Of a stretch of DNA of 64,000 nt, positions 24,731 to 36,166 are shown one piece after another. The position numbers and the translations under genes were made by a program. The notes beneath the pieces are model-generated. The model was not told the DNA's origin. It saw nothing but the letters and a program-made list of their open reading frames with translations, and searched no databases. The stretch is from Arthrobacter ipis (GTDB lineage: Bacteria > Actinomycetota > Actinomycetes > Actinomycetales > Micrococcaceae): assembly GCF_014694315.1 (NCBI RefSeq), contig NZ_JAAOXD010000001.1, forward strand, positions 144,839-208,838, given 5' to 3'. Within the stretch, counting starts at the first letter, position 1. Each line of letters starts with the position of its first letter.

Positions 24731-26250
24731 TCGGCGTGCAGGAAACCAGCAGCAGTGCTGCCTTCAAGAACCCCGCCGCCGGCAGCACCGCCTCGCCGCT
24801 GGCTCCGGAGTGGCTGGCCGTCCCCGCGGACCTCAACGCCCTCCACACGCCCGTGTGGGCCGGCGGCGTGGAACGGAACGCCGGCGGCGAACTGGCCATT
24901 GACGGCATCCCCGTCAGCAACCTCAAGGAACAGTTCGGCACGCCCCTTTTCGTCATGAGCGAATCGGACTTCCGAGCGCGCGCCCGCGCCTTTAAAGATG
25001 CGTTCGACGAAGCTTTTGCCGACATCTGCGGGGGAGTGGATGTCTACTACGCCGGCAAGTCATTCCTCTGCACCGCCGTAGCGACCTGGGTAGCCGAAGA
25101 AGGGCTGCGGCTGGACACGTGTTCCGGCGGTGAACTTGCCGTCGCCGCCCGTGCCGGCATCGACGGCGCCAACCTGTCCCTGCATGGCAACAACAAGTCC
25201 GACGCCGAGATCAACCGGGCGCTGGACATGAACCTCGGCCGCATCGTAGTGGACAGCCTGGACGAGTTGGAGCGCGTGGCCAAGATCGCCTCCGGCCGCG
25301 GGGAGACCGCCAAGGTCATGCTGCGGCTGACGCCCGGCGTGCACGCCCACACCCACGAGTTCATCGCCACCGCCCACGAGGACCAGAAATTCGGCCTCTC
25401 CATGGCCGGGGATACGACCGACGAAGCAGGCCTGTCCGCCGCTGAGGAAGCCGTCGCCGCGGCAACGTCGTACGACAGCGTGGAGCTGCTGGGCCTGCAC
25501 TGCCACATCGGTTCGCAGATCTTCGAGCCGGACGGCTTTGCGCTGGCCGCGCAGAAGCTCCTGACCTTCCTGGCCGCGGTGCAGGCCAAGTACTCCATCA
25601 CCCTTCCCGAGCTTGACCTCGGCGGCGGCTACGGCATCGCCTACACGCCGGTGGACACGCCCCGCCCGGCAGCCGACATCGCGCAGGCGATGGCCGCCGT
25701 CGTACGTTCCAAGTGCTCCGAACTGGGCATCACCGCACCCCGGATTTCCATCGAGCCCGGCCGTGCCATCGTGGGCAGCAGCACCTTCACGCTGTACGAG
25801 GTAGGCACGCTGAAAACCGTCCGCGTGGACGCTCCGGCCGATGGCGACGGCGCAGCCGGTGAAAATACTGCTAAAAACGTTACGCACCCGCGCCGCTATG
25901 TGTCAGTGGACGGCGGTATGAGCGACAACGCCCGTCCGGTGCTGTACGACGCGGATTATTCGGCCATTCTCGCGTCGCGGACCTCCGCTGCGGCCCCGCA
26001 GCTGTCCCGCGTAGTGGGCAAACATTGCGAGAGCGGCGACATAGTTGTTAGAGATGTATATCTGCCCGAGGACGTGGCAGCCGGTGATCTGCTCGCTGTA
26101 CCGGGGACCGGCGCCTACTGCTGGGCCCTGTCAAGCAACTACAACTATCTGGCCCGGCCGGGCGTTGTCGCTGTGCGCAACGGAGCTCCCCGGCTGATTG
26201 TCCGCGGGGAAACCGAAGAAGATTTGCTGAACCGCGACATGGGAGCCTGA
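24727..26250 (+). CDS. lysA: Diaminopimelate decarboxylase
   Basis: 507-residue PLP enzyme making L-lysine from meso-diaminopimelate, the last step of lysine synthesis. PLP lysine in VYYAGKSFL (about residue 115), the Gly-rich phosphate loop ELDLGGGYGIAYTP, the substrate-binding GVHAHTHEFI, and the active-site Cys in GKHCESGDIVV. The N-terminal 40 residues are a variable leader. GTG at 24727 overlaps the argS stop; GTG at 24736 is an alternative. A short stretch at 25860-25887 and 26041-26060 is A+T-rich with rare codons (AUA, AGA), unlike the rest of the gene, and may contain an internal promoter. Confidence 0.95.
   Translation: MIGVQETSSSAAFKNPAAGSTASPLAPEWLAVPADLNALHTPVWAGGVERNAGGELAIDGIPVSNLKEQFGTPLFVMSESDFRARARAFKDAFDEAFADICGGVDVYYAGKSFLCTAVATWVAEEGLRLDTCSGGELAVAARAGIDGANLSLHGNNKSDAEINRALDMNLGRIVVDSLDELERVAKIASGRGETAKVMLRLTPGVHAHTHEFIATAHEDQKFGLSMAGDTTDEAGLSAAEEAVAAATSYDSVELLGLHCHIGSQIFEPDGFALAAQKLLTFLAAVQAKYSITLPELDLGGGYGIAYTPVDTPRPAADIAQAMAAVVRSKCSELGITAPRISIEPGRAIVGSSTFTLYEVGTLKTVRVDAPADGDGAAGENTAKNVTHPRRYVSVDGGMSDNARPVLYDADYSAILASRTSAAAPQLSRVVGKHCESGDIVVRDVYLPEDVAAGDLLAVPGTGAYCWALSSNYNYLARPGVVAVRNGAPRLIVRGETEEDLLNRDMGA
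26025..26054 (+). promoter_or_regulatory. Candidate internal promoter in lysA upstream of hom
   Basis: TTGCGA (26025-26030) and TAGAGA (26049-26054) with an 18-bp spacer, in an A+T-rich stretch inside lysA about 200 bp before hom. Could give extra expression of hom-thrC-thrB. Confidence 0.3.
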
Positions 26251-27567
26251 ATGACCGAATTGCGAACCCTGAAAGTGGCCCTGCTGGGCTGTGGCAACGT
26301 CGGGGCTCAGGTGGCGCGGATTCTGATTGACGACGCCGGCACCCTGGCGCCGCGCACCGGCGCCCGCCTGGAACTGGCCGGCATCGCGGTGCGGAACCTC
26401 GACGCCGAGCGCGAGGTGGACCTCCCGCGTGACCTCTTCACCACAGACGGTGAAACGCTGGTCAAGGAGGCCGACCTCGTCATCGAGCTGATGGGCGGCA
26501 TCGAGCCCGCCCGCTCGCTGATCCTCTCCGCCATCCAGAACGGCGCCAGCGTGGTCACGGGCAACAAGGCCCTGCTTGCCGCCGACGGTCCCGCACTCTA
26601 CGAAGAGGCGGACAAGGCGGGCGTCGAGCTGTCCTACGAAGCAGCCGTCGCAGGCGCCATCCCCATCCTGCGCCCCATCCGCGACAGCCTCTCAGGTGAC
26701 CGCATCACCCGTGTGCTGGGCATCGTCAACGGCACCACCAACTTCATCCTTGACCAGATGGACTCCACCGGCGCGCAGTTCGCCGACGCACTCGCCGAGG
26801 CCCAGCGCCTCGGCTACGCCGAGGCTGACCCGACGGCCGACGTCGAGGGCCACGACGCCGCCGCCAAGGCCGCCATCCTGGCATCCTTGTCCTTCCACAC
26901 CCGCTTCGACCTGGAGAACGTCTACTGCGAGGGCATCACCGGCGTCAGCGCCGCCGACATCGCCGCCGCCAAGGAAGCGGGCTTTGTCATCAAGCTGCTG
27001 GCCATCGCCGAGAAGATCGGTAACGGCGACGGCAGCGAGGGCGTTTCCGTGCGCGTCCACCCGACCCTCCTGCCGCGCGAACACCCGCTGGCAGCCGTCC
27101 GCGGTGCGTTCAATGCTGTTTTTGTCGAGGCGGAGAACGCCGGCGAGCTGATGTTCTACGGTCAGGGTGCCGGCGGAACCCCGACGGCGTCTGCCGTACT
27201 GGGCGACCTCGTCTCGGCGGCACGCCGGATCGTCCTGGGCGGCCCCGGACGCATCGAGTCCACCACCGGCCACGTCCCGGCGCTGCCGATCGATGCCGCG
27301 ACCACCAGCTACTACATCGGCCTGGACGTTGCGGACCAGCCCGGCGTGCTGGCAAAGATCGCCCAGCTGTTCGCCGAGCACGGCGTCTCCATCGAAATCA
27401 TGCGCCAGACCATCCACCGCGATGCCGACTCCAACGTGGAATCGGCCGAGCTGCGGATCGTCACCCACCGCGCAAGCGAAGCTGCACTGGCAGCAACCGT
27501 CGAGGCCGTGAAGGGCCTTGACGTGATCAATTCCGTTACATCCGTACTGCGGGTAGAAGGAGCTTAA
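26251..27567 (+). CDS. hom: Homoserine dehydrogenase with ACT domain
   Basis: 438-residue enzyme reducing aspartate semialdehyde to homoserine, the branch point to threonine and methionine. N-terminal NAD(P) site LLGCGNVGAQVARIL; the catalytic region VEGHDAAAKAAILASLSFH carries the conserved Asp and Lys; the substrate motif KALLAADGPALYEEA is present. A C-terminal ACT domain (about 350-430, DQPGVLAKIAQLFAEHGVSI) is the usual site of threonine feedback control. ATG directly abuts the lysA stop. Shares a transcript with thrC and thrB, so the three threonine genes are coordinated. Confidence 0.96.
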   Translation: MTELRTLKVALLGCGNVGAQVARILIDDAGTLAPRTGARLELAGIAVRNLDAEREVDLPRDLFTTDGETLVKEADLVIELMGGIEPARSLILSAIQNGASVVTGNKALLAADGPALYEEADKAGVELSYEAAVAGAIPILRPIRDSLSGDRITRVLGIVNGTTNFILDQMDSTGAQFADALAEAQRLGYAEADPTADVEGHDAAAKAAILASLSFHTRFDLENVYCEGITGVSAADIAAAKEAGFVIKLLAIAEKIGNGDGSEGVSVRVHPTLLPREHPLAAVRGAFNAVFVEAENAGELMFYGQGAGGTPTASAVLGDLVSAARRIVLGGPGRIESTTGHVPALPIDAATTSYYIGLDVADQPGVLAKIAQLFAEHGVSIEIMRQTIHRDADSNVESAELRIVTHRASEAALAATVEAVKGLDVINSVTSVLRVEGA

Positions 27568-28674
27568 GTGGCTCACCAATGGCGCGGTGTCATCCGCGAA
27601 TACGCTGACCGTCTGCCCGTAACGGCGGCCACCAGGGTCATCACTCTCGGCGAGGGCGGCACGCCCCTGGTTCACGCCCAGAAGCTCTCCGAGCTGACGG
27701 GCTCGGACGTCTACCTCAAGGTCGAGGGCATGAACCCCACCGGTTCCTTCAAGGACCGCGGCATGACCATGGCCATGACTGCGGCCGTGGAGGCCGGCGC
27801 CAAGGCCGTGGTGTGCGCCTCCACGGGAAACACGTCAGCCTCCGCCGCAGCGTACGCCACCGCCGCCGGCCTGACGTGTGCCGTGCTGGTGCCTGAAGGC
27901 AAGATCTCCATGGGCAAGCTGAGCCAGGCCATCGCGCACGGCGCCACGCTCCTGCAGGTGGACGGCAACTTCGACAACTGCCTCGATATCGCCCGCAAGC
28001 TGGGTGAGTCCTACCCGGTATTCCTGGTCAACTCCGTGAACCCGGCCCGCATCCAGGGCCAGAAGACCGGCGCCTTCGAGATCGTCGACGCCCTGGGCGA
28101 CGCCCCGGACATCCACGTGCTCCCGGTGGGCAACGCAGGAAACATCACGGCCTACTGGAAGGGCTACAAGGAGTACGCTGCCCCGTTTGAGTCCGAAACG
28201 GCCGGCACGCTTGCTGCCGTCGCCACCAAGACGCCGGCCATGTGGGGCTTCCAGGCCGCGGGCGCCGCTCCGTTTGTGGCCGGCCACCCCATCACCGAAC
28301 CGGACACCATCGCCACCGCCATCCGGATCGGCAACCCCGCCTCCTGGGACGGCGCCATCGCGGCCCGTGACGAGTCCGGCGGATTCATCGATTCCGTCAC
28401 TGACGAGGAAATCCTCGCCGCCCACCGCTGGCTGTCCTCCCGCGAGGGCGTCTTCGTGGAGCCCGGCTCGGCTGCCGGCGTCGCAGGCCTGCTCAAGAAG
28501 CACGCCGCGGGTGAGGTGCCCGCGGGCAAGACCATCGCCATCACTGTCACCGGACACGGCCTCAAGGACCCGCAGTGGGCTCTCAGGACCGAAGACGGCA
28601 GTGATGTCCAGCCTGTCAAGGTGTCCAACGACGTCGTGACCGTCGCCGCAGAACTGGGACTGGAAGACAAATAA
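27568..28674 (+). CDS. thrC: Threonine synthase
   Basis: 368-residue fold-type II PLP enzyme converting O-phosphohomoserine to threonine. PLP lysine in GSFKDRGM (about residue 62), the substrate-binding [14 protein letters not shown], and the phosphate-binding glycine loop [13 protein letters not shown] are all clear. Length and motifs fit the short, compact threonine synthases of actinobacteria. The start is GTG at 27568, immediately after the hom stop (TAA), indicating translational coupling. thrB follows after 2 bp. Confidence 0.96.
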   Translation: MAHQWRGVIREYADRLPVTAATRVITLGEGGTPLVHAQKLSELTGSDVYLKVEGMNPTGSFKDRGMTMAMTAAVEAGAKAVVCASTGNTSASAAAYATAAGLTCAVLVPEGKISMGKLSQAIAHGATLLQVDGNFDNCLDIARKLGESYPVFLVNSVNPARIQGQKTGAFEIVDALGDAPDIHVLPVGNAGNITAYWKGYKEYAAPFESETAGTLAAVATKTPAMWGFQAAGAAPFVAGHPITEPDTIATAIRIGNPASWDGAIAARDESGGFIDSVTDEEILAAHRWLSSREGVFVEPGSAAGVAGLLKKHAAGEVPAGKTIAITVTGHGLKDPQWALRTEDGSDVQPVKVSNDVVTVAAELGLEDK

Positions 28675-28676
28675 CA

Positions 28677-29651
28677 GTGGAAACCATGCTGCCGCAGACC
28701 GCCCAGCTGCCCGCCATCCAGGCCGGGCAGCAGGTGACGGTCCGGGTACCGGCCACCAGCGCCAACCTCGGTCCCGGCTATGACAGCCTCGGGCTGGCAC
28801 TGACCCTGCACGACACCCTCACCGTGGAGAGCCTGGACAGCGACGAGCTGGTCTTCGAGCTCAGCGGTGAGGGTGCGGATTCCCTTCCGCGGGACGCCAG
28901 CCACCTGGTGGTCAGGGCGATGAATGCCGCCTTCGGGCGACTGGGTTACCGCCACACGGGCCTGAAGATCACGGCGGAAAACGTCGCTCCGCACGGCCGT
29001 GGCCTGGGCTCGTCGGCGTCCGCAGTCGTGGCAGCCGTGACCGCGGCCAACGCGCTGCTGCCCGCGGGGGAGCAGCAGGACCGGAACTGGATCCTGCAGC
29101 TGACCAGCGAGCTGGAGGGCCACCCGGACAACGTCGCTCCGGCGATCTACGGCGGACTGGCGCTGTCGTGGCAGGACAGTGACCAGTACAGCAGCACGTG
29201 CGCCACCGTAGACGCTGCCGTCGTCCCTATCGTGGCAGTGCCGGACTTCGAGCTGTCCACCGAGGCCGCGCGCGCTTTGCTCCCTGCATCCATCGGCCAT
29301 CATGCGGCCGCGATGAACTCCGGCCGTGCAGCACTTCTGATCCATGCCCTGACGCAGAAGCCTGAATTCCTGCTCGCCGGCACCGAGGACTTCCTGCACC
29401 AGAGCTACCGCGCGGAGGCCATGCGGCCCAGTGCGGCCCTTATCCGGGCCCTGCGCGCTGCCGGCCACGCTGCCGTTGTCTCCGGAGCTGGACCCACGGT
29501 TCTGGTCCTTGCCAACGGCGAGGCGGAGGCAGCCGCCGTTCTGGAATTCATTGCCTCGTTTACCGAGGCAAACACGCCGGACATCAACTGGCGTGTGATG
29601 AAGCTGGCGGTCGACGTCGAAGGTGCTAAAGTGGGAGTGCACCGGCGGTAA
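28677..29651 (+). CDS. thrB: Homoserine kinase
   Basis: 324-residue GHMP-family kinase phosphorylating homoserine before threonine synthase. The ATP loop APHGRGLGSSASAVVAA (about residue 105), the N-terminal VRVPATSANLGPGYDSLG and the C-terminal GAGPTVLVL motif are present. GTG at 28677 starts 2 bp after thrC; an in-frame ATG at 28686 would trim three residues. It is the last gene of the argS-lysA-hom-thrC-thrB block; a 448-bp noncoding region then leads to rho. No clear terminator was seen after it. Confidence 0.95.
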   Translation: METMLPQTAQLPAIQAGQQVTVRVPATSANLGPGYDSLGLALTLHDTLTVESLDSDELVFELSGEGADSLPRDASHLVVRAMNAAFGRLGYRHTGLKITAENVAPHGRGLGSSASAVVAAVTAANALLPAGEQQDRNWILQLTSELEGHPDNVAPAIYGGLALSWQDSDQYSSTCATVDAAVVPIVAVPDFELSTEAARALLPASIGHHAAAMNSGRAALLIHALTQKPEFLLAGTEDFLHQSYRAEAMRPSAALIRALRAAGHAAVVSGAGPTVLVLANGEAEAAAVLEFIASFTEANTPDINWRVMKLAVDVEGAKVGVHRR

Positions 29652-30099
29652 CACCGCATGCAGTCTCCGCAGTCAGCACCGCATTCACTGAGTCATCACA
29701 GCATTCATTGATGCAGCCAGACGGCGACTCTGCAGTCGAGAGGGCCCTGCAGCCAAGAGACCGTGCAGTCACCGACTCCGAAAACGGCCTTAACCGGTCA
29801 TCGGGTCAGAATCTGCTTCGATCTGCTGCTGCTGCTTCGATCTCTTATTTGCGCGATATTTTCCGGTGCCACCTGCTTGGCCTGGCCAGGAACCTACAGA
29901 TGTGTTTCTGTTCCCTGAACCGCCAGTCCGCCGCCCCGCCAGCTATGTGGAGCGTTTGAAGGTGATCAGTATCCGGCCCTGCTGGCCGAACTCCAACCGG
30001 CAAGGCCGAACATCGCGGCTGCAGATCTGAACTGCAGCCCAGATCCAATCATCGCGTCCAGCTCACAGTCTGGACGCCGTCGAGGGGGAAGGATCCTTC
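29652..30099 (+). other. Noncoding region between thrB and rho (probable long rho leader)
   Basis: 448 bp without a convincing gene. It holds four copies of GCAGTC within 111 bp (29660, 29669, 29732, 29765), a direct repeat GCTTCGATCT (29815-29824, 29834-29843), an A+T-rich stretch at 29844-29866 that may be the rho promoter, and a GATCTG/CAGATC hairpin (30024-30045). rho is often autoregulated through its leader in other bacteria, so this is a place to look for such control. Confidence 0.45.
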
Positions 30100-32265
<2,166 letters not shown>

Positions 32266-32274
32266 CTGGCCTAC

Positions 32275-32390
32275 GCCGCTCAAAACATGCCGGCCCCGCC
32301 CCTACGCCGGGTGGCTGACGATCTTCGATCGTTAGCCACCCGGCTCCGGCAGGCCCGAAGCCACTCCCCGGCCGGCATATTTTGAGCGGC
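32275..32390 (+). terminator. Nested double hairpin after rho
   Basis: Outer 20-bp arms at 32275-32294 and 32371-32390 (GCCGCTCAAAACATGCCGGC, one mismatch) enclose a second stem at 32306-32323/32327-32344 (GCCGGGTGGCTGACGATC, one mismatch, TTC loop). It begins nine bases after the rho stop and contains no reading frame. A terminator or RNA-processing structure; no clean T-tract follows. Confidence 0.7.
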
Positions 32391-32528
32391 TTCGTCGTTA
32401 ACTCACCGCTTCCTGGCCCGACAGCAACGCGAGGTCAGATACAGCCCGATCGGGTCACCGCATTGGGCGGTAAGTGACCCCGCGTTGCAGTAACTAGACT
32501 TGGTTACAAGTCGAAAGAGGTTTGAGAA

Positions 32529-33602
32529 ATGTTTGAGTCCGTACAGGGTCTGTTGGATGAGCATGATTCCATTCAGGCGCAGTTGGGGGATCCGGCTGTT
32601 TATGCTGACCAGAAACTGGCGCGGAAGCTCGGGCGGCGGTCTGCTCAGCTGAACGGCATTGTGGAGGCCTACCACAAGTGGCATGCGCTGAACGATGACC
32701 TCGCCGCTGCCAAGGAGATGGCAGCCGAGGACCCTGATTTTGCTGCCGAGGTGCCGGAGCTGGAGGAAGCTGTCGAGGTTGCCGCGGCGCGGCTGACGCG
32801 GCTGCTGATTCCCCGGGACCCGGACGATGCCCGCAACGTGATCCTTGAGGTCAAGGGCGGCGAAGGCGGCGACGAGGCTGCCCTGTTCGCCGGCGACCTG
32901 CTGCGCATGTACACCCGCTACGCGGAGTCCCGCGGCTGGAAAACCGAGATCATCTCCTCCACCGAGTCGGACCTCGGCGGCTACAAGGATGTCCAGGTTG
33001 CCGTCAAGGGCAGCTCCAACGATCCCGCCGAAGGTGTCTACGCGCGGCTCAAGTTCGAGGGCGGCGTGCACCGTGTGCAGCGTGTGCCCGTGACCGAATC
33101 GCAGGGCCGCATCCACACATCGGCCGCCGGCGTCCTGGTCCTGCCCGAGGTGGATGAGCCGGAAGAGCTCGAGATCAACCAGAACGACCTCAAAATCGAC
33201 GTGTACCGCTCCTCGGGTCCCGGCGGCCAGTCCGTCAACACCACGGACTCCGCCGTCCGCATCACGCACCTTCCCACGGGCATCGTGGTGGCCATGCAGA
33301 ACGAGAAGTCCCAGCTGCAGAACCGTGAAGCCGGCATGCGCGTTTTGCGTGCCCGTATCCTGGCGCACCAGCAGGAGCAGATCGACGCCGAGAACTCCGC
33401 GCAGCGGAAATCCCAGATCCGCACCATGGACCGGTCTGAGCGGATCCGCACGTACAACTACCCGGAAAACCGGATCGCCGACCACCGCACAGGTTACAAG
33501 GCCTACAACCTTGACCAGGTCATGAACGGTGACCTCGAGCCGGTCATCCAGTCCGCAATCGAGATGGACGAGCAGGCGCGGCTGGACGCCATCGGCGACT
33601 AG
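32529..33602 (+). CDS. prfA: Peptide chain release factor 1
   Basis: 357-residue class I release factor reading UAA and UAG. The stop-codon recognition tripeptide PVT is in [16 protein letters not shown] (the PxT of RF1, as opposed to SPF of RF2); the peptidyl-hydrolysis motif GGQ is in [12 protein letters not shown], near residue 235. Full family length. ATG at 32529 has AAAGAGG eight bases upstream; a TAGACT hexamer (32495-32500) and a small palindrome ACTTG-GTTA-CAAGT (32498-32511) mark the likely promoter. prmC, which methylates this GGQ glutamine, follows 15 bp downstream. Confidence 0.97.
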   Translation: MFESVQGLLDEHDSIQAQLGDPAVYADQKLARKLGRRSAQLNGIVEAYHKWHALNDDLAAAKEMAAEDPDFAAEVPELEEAVEVAAARLTRLLIPRDPDDARNVILEVKGGEGGDEAALFAGDLLRMYTRYAESRGWKTEIISSTESDLGGYKDVQVAVKGSSNDPAEGVYARLKFEGGVHRVQRVPVTESQGRIHTSAAGVLVLPEVDEPEELEINQNDLKIDVYRSSGPGGQSVNTTDSAVRITHLPTGIVVAMQNEKSQLQNREAGMRVLRARILAHQQEQIDAENSAQRKSQIRTMDRSERIRTYNYPENRIADHRTGYKAYNLDQVMNGDLEPVIQSAIEMDEQARLDAIGD

Positions 33603-33617
33603 GAGCCGCGGGATTCC

Positions 33618-34532
33618 ATGACGTCCGAGCACATTCCGGAGCCGCCTGCCCACTCCGTGTCCGCCCAGTCCCTGGCTGAGGCCGTCCGGGAGGCGACGGA
33701 GCTCCTCACCGAGGCCGGCGTGCCCAGCCCCCGGGTGGACGCAGAACTCCTGGCCGACCATCTGCTGGGCGTGGGCCTGGGGCGGCTGCGCGCCATGATA
33801 CTCGGCGATGCCCCGGCCCCGGCCGGCTACACCGAGCTCGTTGCCGAGCGCGCCACCAGGATTCCGCTCCAGCACATCACCGGCGTGGCGCACTTCCGCT
33901 ACCTCCAGCTCGCAGTGGGACCCGGCGTGTTCATTCCGCGCCCGGAGACCGAGTCCGTGGTGCAGCTGGTCATCGACCGGCTGCGCGTACTGGAACGTGC
34001 CGGCGTGGTCCGCCCCAAGGTGGTGGACCTGGGCACCGGCTCGGGGGCCATCGCCGGATCAATCGCGCACGAGGTGCCAGAGGCCGAAGTCTTCGCGGTG
34101 GAGTTCAGCGAGTTCGCGCATGCCTGGGCGGCGAAGAATCTCCAGCCGCTGGGGGTCACCCTGCTGCTGGGGGACCTGCGGAACGCTCTGCCGGAACTCA
34201 ACGGAACGTTCGACGTCGTGGTTTCCAACCCGCCGTACATCCCGGCTGAAGCCATCCCCAACGAACCGGAAGTGGCGCTGCACGATCCGCCGGAAGCACT
34301 CTACGGCGGGGGAGCGGACGGCATGGAACTGCCGACGGCGGCCGCCGCCTCTGCGGCGCGGCTCCTGGTTCCAGGCGGCTACTTCGTGATGGAACACGCC
34401 GAAGTCCAGGCCGGCTGGATATCGACGATGCTGAACCGGACCGGAAACTGGACCGACGTCACAACGCATTTTGACCTTAACGGCAAGGAACGCGCCACCA
34501 GCGCCGTCCTTGCCGCGCCGCCCGCGGAGTAA
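33618..34532 (+). CDS. prmC: Release factor glutamine methyltransferase
   Basis: 304-residue SAM-dependent N5-glutamine methyltransferase that modifies the GGQ motif of release factors. N-terminal helical domain (about 1-90), then the Rossmann fold with VVDLGTGSGAIAGSIA (SAM binding, about residue 136) and the catalytic NPPY in VVSNPPYIPAEA (about 206). FIPRPETES, a conserved part of the active site, lies upstream. It is placed directly after its substrate gene prfA and 15 bp before tsaC, giving the common prfA-prmC-tsaC order. Function is well supported by motif and context. Confidence 0.95.
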   Translation: MTSEHIPEPPAHSVSAQSLAEAVREATELLTEAGVPSPRVDAELLADHLLGVGLGRLRAMILGDAPAPAGYTELVAERATRIPLQHITGVAHFRYLQLAVGPGVFIPRPETESVVQLVIDRLRVLERAGVVRPKVVDLGTGSGAIAGSIAHEVPEAEVFAVEFSEFAHAWAAKNLQPLGVTLLLGDLRNALPELNGTFDVVVSNPPYIPAEAIPNEPEVALHDPPEALYGGGADGMELPTAAAASAARLLVPGGYFVMEHAEVQAGWISTMLNRTGNWTDVTTHFDLNGKERATSAVLAAPPAE

Positions 34533-34547
34533 TGAAAGAATGAGGCA

Positions 34548-35366
34548 GTGACCACTACGTACAACTGCACGGCCGACGACGAGCGGACCGAAGGGATCGC
34601 CCACGCACGGCGGGCGATCCTGGAGAAAAAGTGCGTCGTCCTTCCCACGGACACCGTTTACGGAATCGCGGCCGATGCCTTTTCCCCGCAGGCCGTCACC
34701 ATGCTGCTGGTGTCCAAGGGCCGCGGCCGGAACATGCCGCCGCCCGTCCTGATTCCGCGCCTGAACGCGCTCGACGGGCTGGCCACCGATGTGTACCCGG
34801 ATGCCCGCGACCTGGCCGAGGCCTTCTGGCCCGGCGGACTGACCCTGATCTTCCACGCGCAGCCGTCCCTCGACTGGGATTTGGGCGAGACCAAGGGCAC
34901 CGTTGCCCTTCGCATTCCGGACGACGAGGTCGCGATTGACCTGCTGACCGTTACCGGACCCCTCGCCGTGTCCTCGGCAAACCGGACCGGCCAGGCTCCG
35001 GCGCAGACAGCCTTTGAAGCCCGTTCCCAGCTCGCGGAGTCCGTTGAGGTCTACCTTGAAGGCGGTTTCCGGCCGGTCGAGGGGACCGACGCCCGGCCGT
35101 CCACCATTGTGGATGCCACCTCATTGCCGCTGCGCGTCGTCCGCGAAGGGGCCATCAGCCTGGAGCGGCTGCGCGAGGTGGTTCCCGGAGTTCTCGACAT
35201 CAACGGCAATGCCGCGGACGAAGCTGAGCTCACCGGTGCCCCGGAGGATGTTGCCCCGCAGGATGTTGCCCCGCAGGACGCTGCCTCCGAGGATGCCGCG
35301 CCCGCCAGCGGTGCTGACGCTCCTCTGCAGTCCGACGCCGGCGAAAAGCCCGCAAGCGCCGAATGA
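34548..35366 (+). CDS. tsaC: L-threonylcarbamoyladenylate synthase (TsaC/Sua5 family)
   Basis: 272-residue enzyme of the YrdC/Sua5 fold that makes threonylcarbamoyl-AMP for t6A37 modification of tRNAs reading ANN codons. The fold hallmarks VLPTDTVYGIAADAF (about residue 30) and LAVSSANRTGQAP (about 143) are clear. The core ends near residue 215; a disordered acidic Ala/Pro-rich tail with a fivefold DVAPQ-like repeat follows and has no obvious role. GTG at 34548 is 15 bp after prmC. The stop overlaps the next glycosyltransferase as ATGA, extending the operon into envelope biosynthesis. Confidence 0.92.
   Translation: MTTTYNCTADDERTEGIAHARRAILEKKCVVLPTDTVYGIAADAFSPQAVTMLLVSKGRGRNMPPPVLIPRLNALDGLATDVYPDARDLAEAFWPGGLTLIFHAQPSLDWDLGETKGTVALRIPDDEVAIDLLTVTGPLAVSSANRTGQAPAQTAFEARSQLAESVEVYLEGGFRPVEGTDARPSTIVDATSLPLRVVREGAISLERLREVVPGVLDINGNAADEAELTGAPEDVAPQDVAPQDAASEDAAPASGADAPLQSDAGEKPASAE
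35247..35306 (+). repeat. 15-bp tandem repeat in the tsaC tail
   Basis: GATGTTGCCCCGCAG is repeated exactly at 35247-35261 and 35262-35276, followed by two degenerate copies. It encodes DVAPQ-DVAPQ-DAASE-DAAPA in the disordered C-terminus. Confidence 0.8.
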
Positions 35367-36148
35367 CGCTGCAGAGGCAATCTATTCCCGTTCTTGGAGT
35401 GGACGCCACGCCCTTGGACGTCGACGGGCTCACCGCCGTCCTCAACGAATTCGTGGCTGACGGCACCACTAGGACGGTCGTCGGACACAATCTCCACAGC
35501 GTGACGCTTTTCCACACCGAACCGGAGTTCAGGAAGTTCTACGAGAACAGCGACGTTGTCCTTCTCGACGGCGCGCCCGTCCTCTGGCTGTGGGGGAGGA
35601 GCAGGCAAAAGGCCGGCCGGAAAAAGTCTGACGCCGACACGCGGCCCGTCATGGACTACCGGCTTGGTTCAACAGACTGGATTCCCGCGCTGGGCCGGCT
35701 GGACGGCCTCTACCGCATCGCTGTCCTTGGAGCCGGGGCGACCGCCAACGCCAAGGCCGTGGCGAAACTGCAGGGCATGGTGCCGGGCGCCACTGTCGCC
35801 GGCATGCCGGGGGAGGACTGGGACTCGGAACTGGAAGAGAAAGCTGCCGCGTGGCTGGCGGAATTCCAGCCGCAGCTGGTGCTGATCGGCCTTGGCATGC
35901 CGCTTCAGGAAGAGGTGCTGTGGCGCCGCCTGCCGTCGTTGCCGCCCGCGGTCTACTGCGCCGTCGGCGGAGCCATCGAGCAGATCGCCGGCATCCAGAA
36001 GCTGGCGCCCCGCTGGCTCGGCCGGCTCGGGCTGGAATGGGCGTGGCGGCTGCTGCTGCATCCGCGCCGCGTGGCGTATAGGGTGTTTGGCGAGCCGTGG
36101 GTCCTGCTGGCACTCCTGCTGCGGCGCCGGCTGCGCGGGCAGGGCTGA
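35363..36148 (+). CDS. WecB/TagA/CpsF-family glycosyltransferase (N-acetylmannosaminyltransferase-like)
   Basis: 261-residue GT26 family enzyme. Conserved features: VVGHNLHSVTLFHTEPEFRK near residue 40, VLLDGAPVLWLWG, and VLIGLGMPLQEEVLWRR near 175, which is part of the sugar-nucleotide site. The family adds ManNAc-type sugars to undecaprenyl-linked GlcNAc in teichoic acid, capsule or enterobacterial antigen synthesis. Its start overlaps the tsaC stop (ATGA). The WecA/MraY-type phosphotransferase that would make its acceptor lies 1.2 kb downstream, so a shared cell-wall glycopolymer is plausible. Specific sugar and polymer are inferred. Confidence 0.85.
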   Translation: MTLQRQSIPVLGVDATPLDVDGLTAVLNEFVADGTTRTVVGHNLHSVTLFHTEPEFRKFYENSDVVLLDGAPVLWLWGRSRQKAGRKKSDADTRPVMDYRLGSTDWIPALGRLDGLYRIAVLGAGATANAKAVAKLQGMVPGATVAGMPGEDWDSELEEKAAAWLAEFQPQLVLIGLGMPLQEEVLWRRLPSLPPAVYCAVGGAIEQIAGIQKLAPRWLGRLGLEWAWRLLLHPRRVAYRVFGEPWVLLALLLRRRLRGQG

Positions 36149-36166
36149 CAGCCCCGCCCGCCTGCG

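Noticed and set aside
29708..29959. A possible short peptide gene in the rho leader
   Set aside because: No ribosome site and atypical composition; the region looks like a leader.
35247..35306. Tandem repeat in tsaC as a phase-variation switch
   Set aside because: The unit is 15 bp, a multiple of three, so copy changes keep the frame and only alter tail length.
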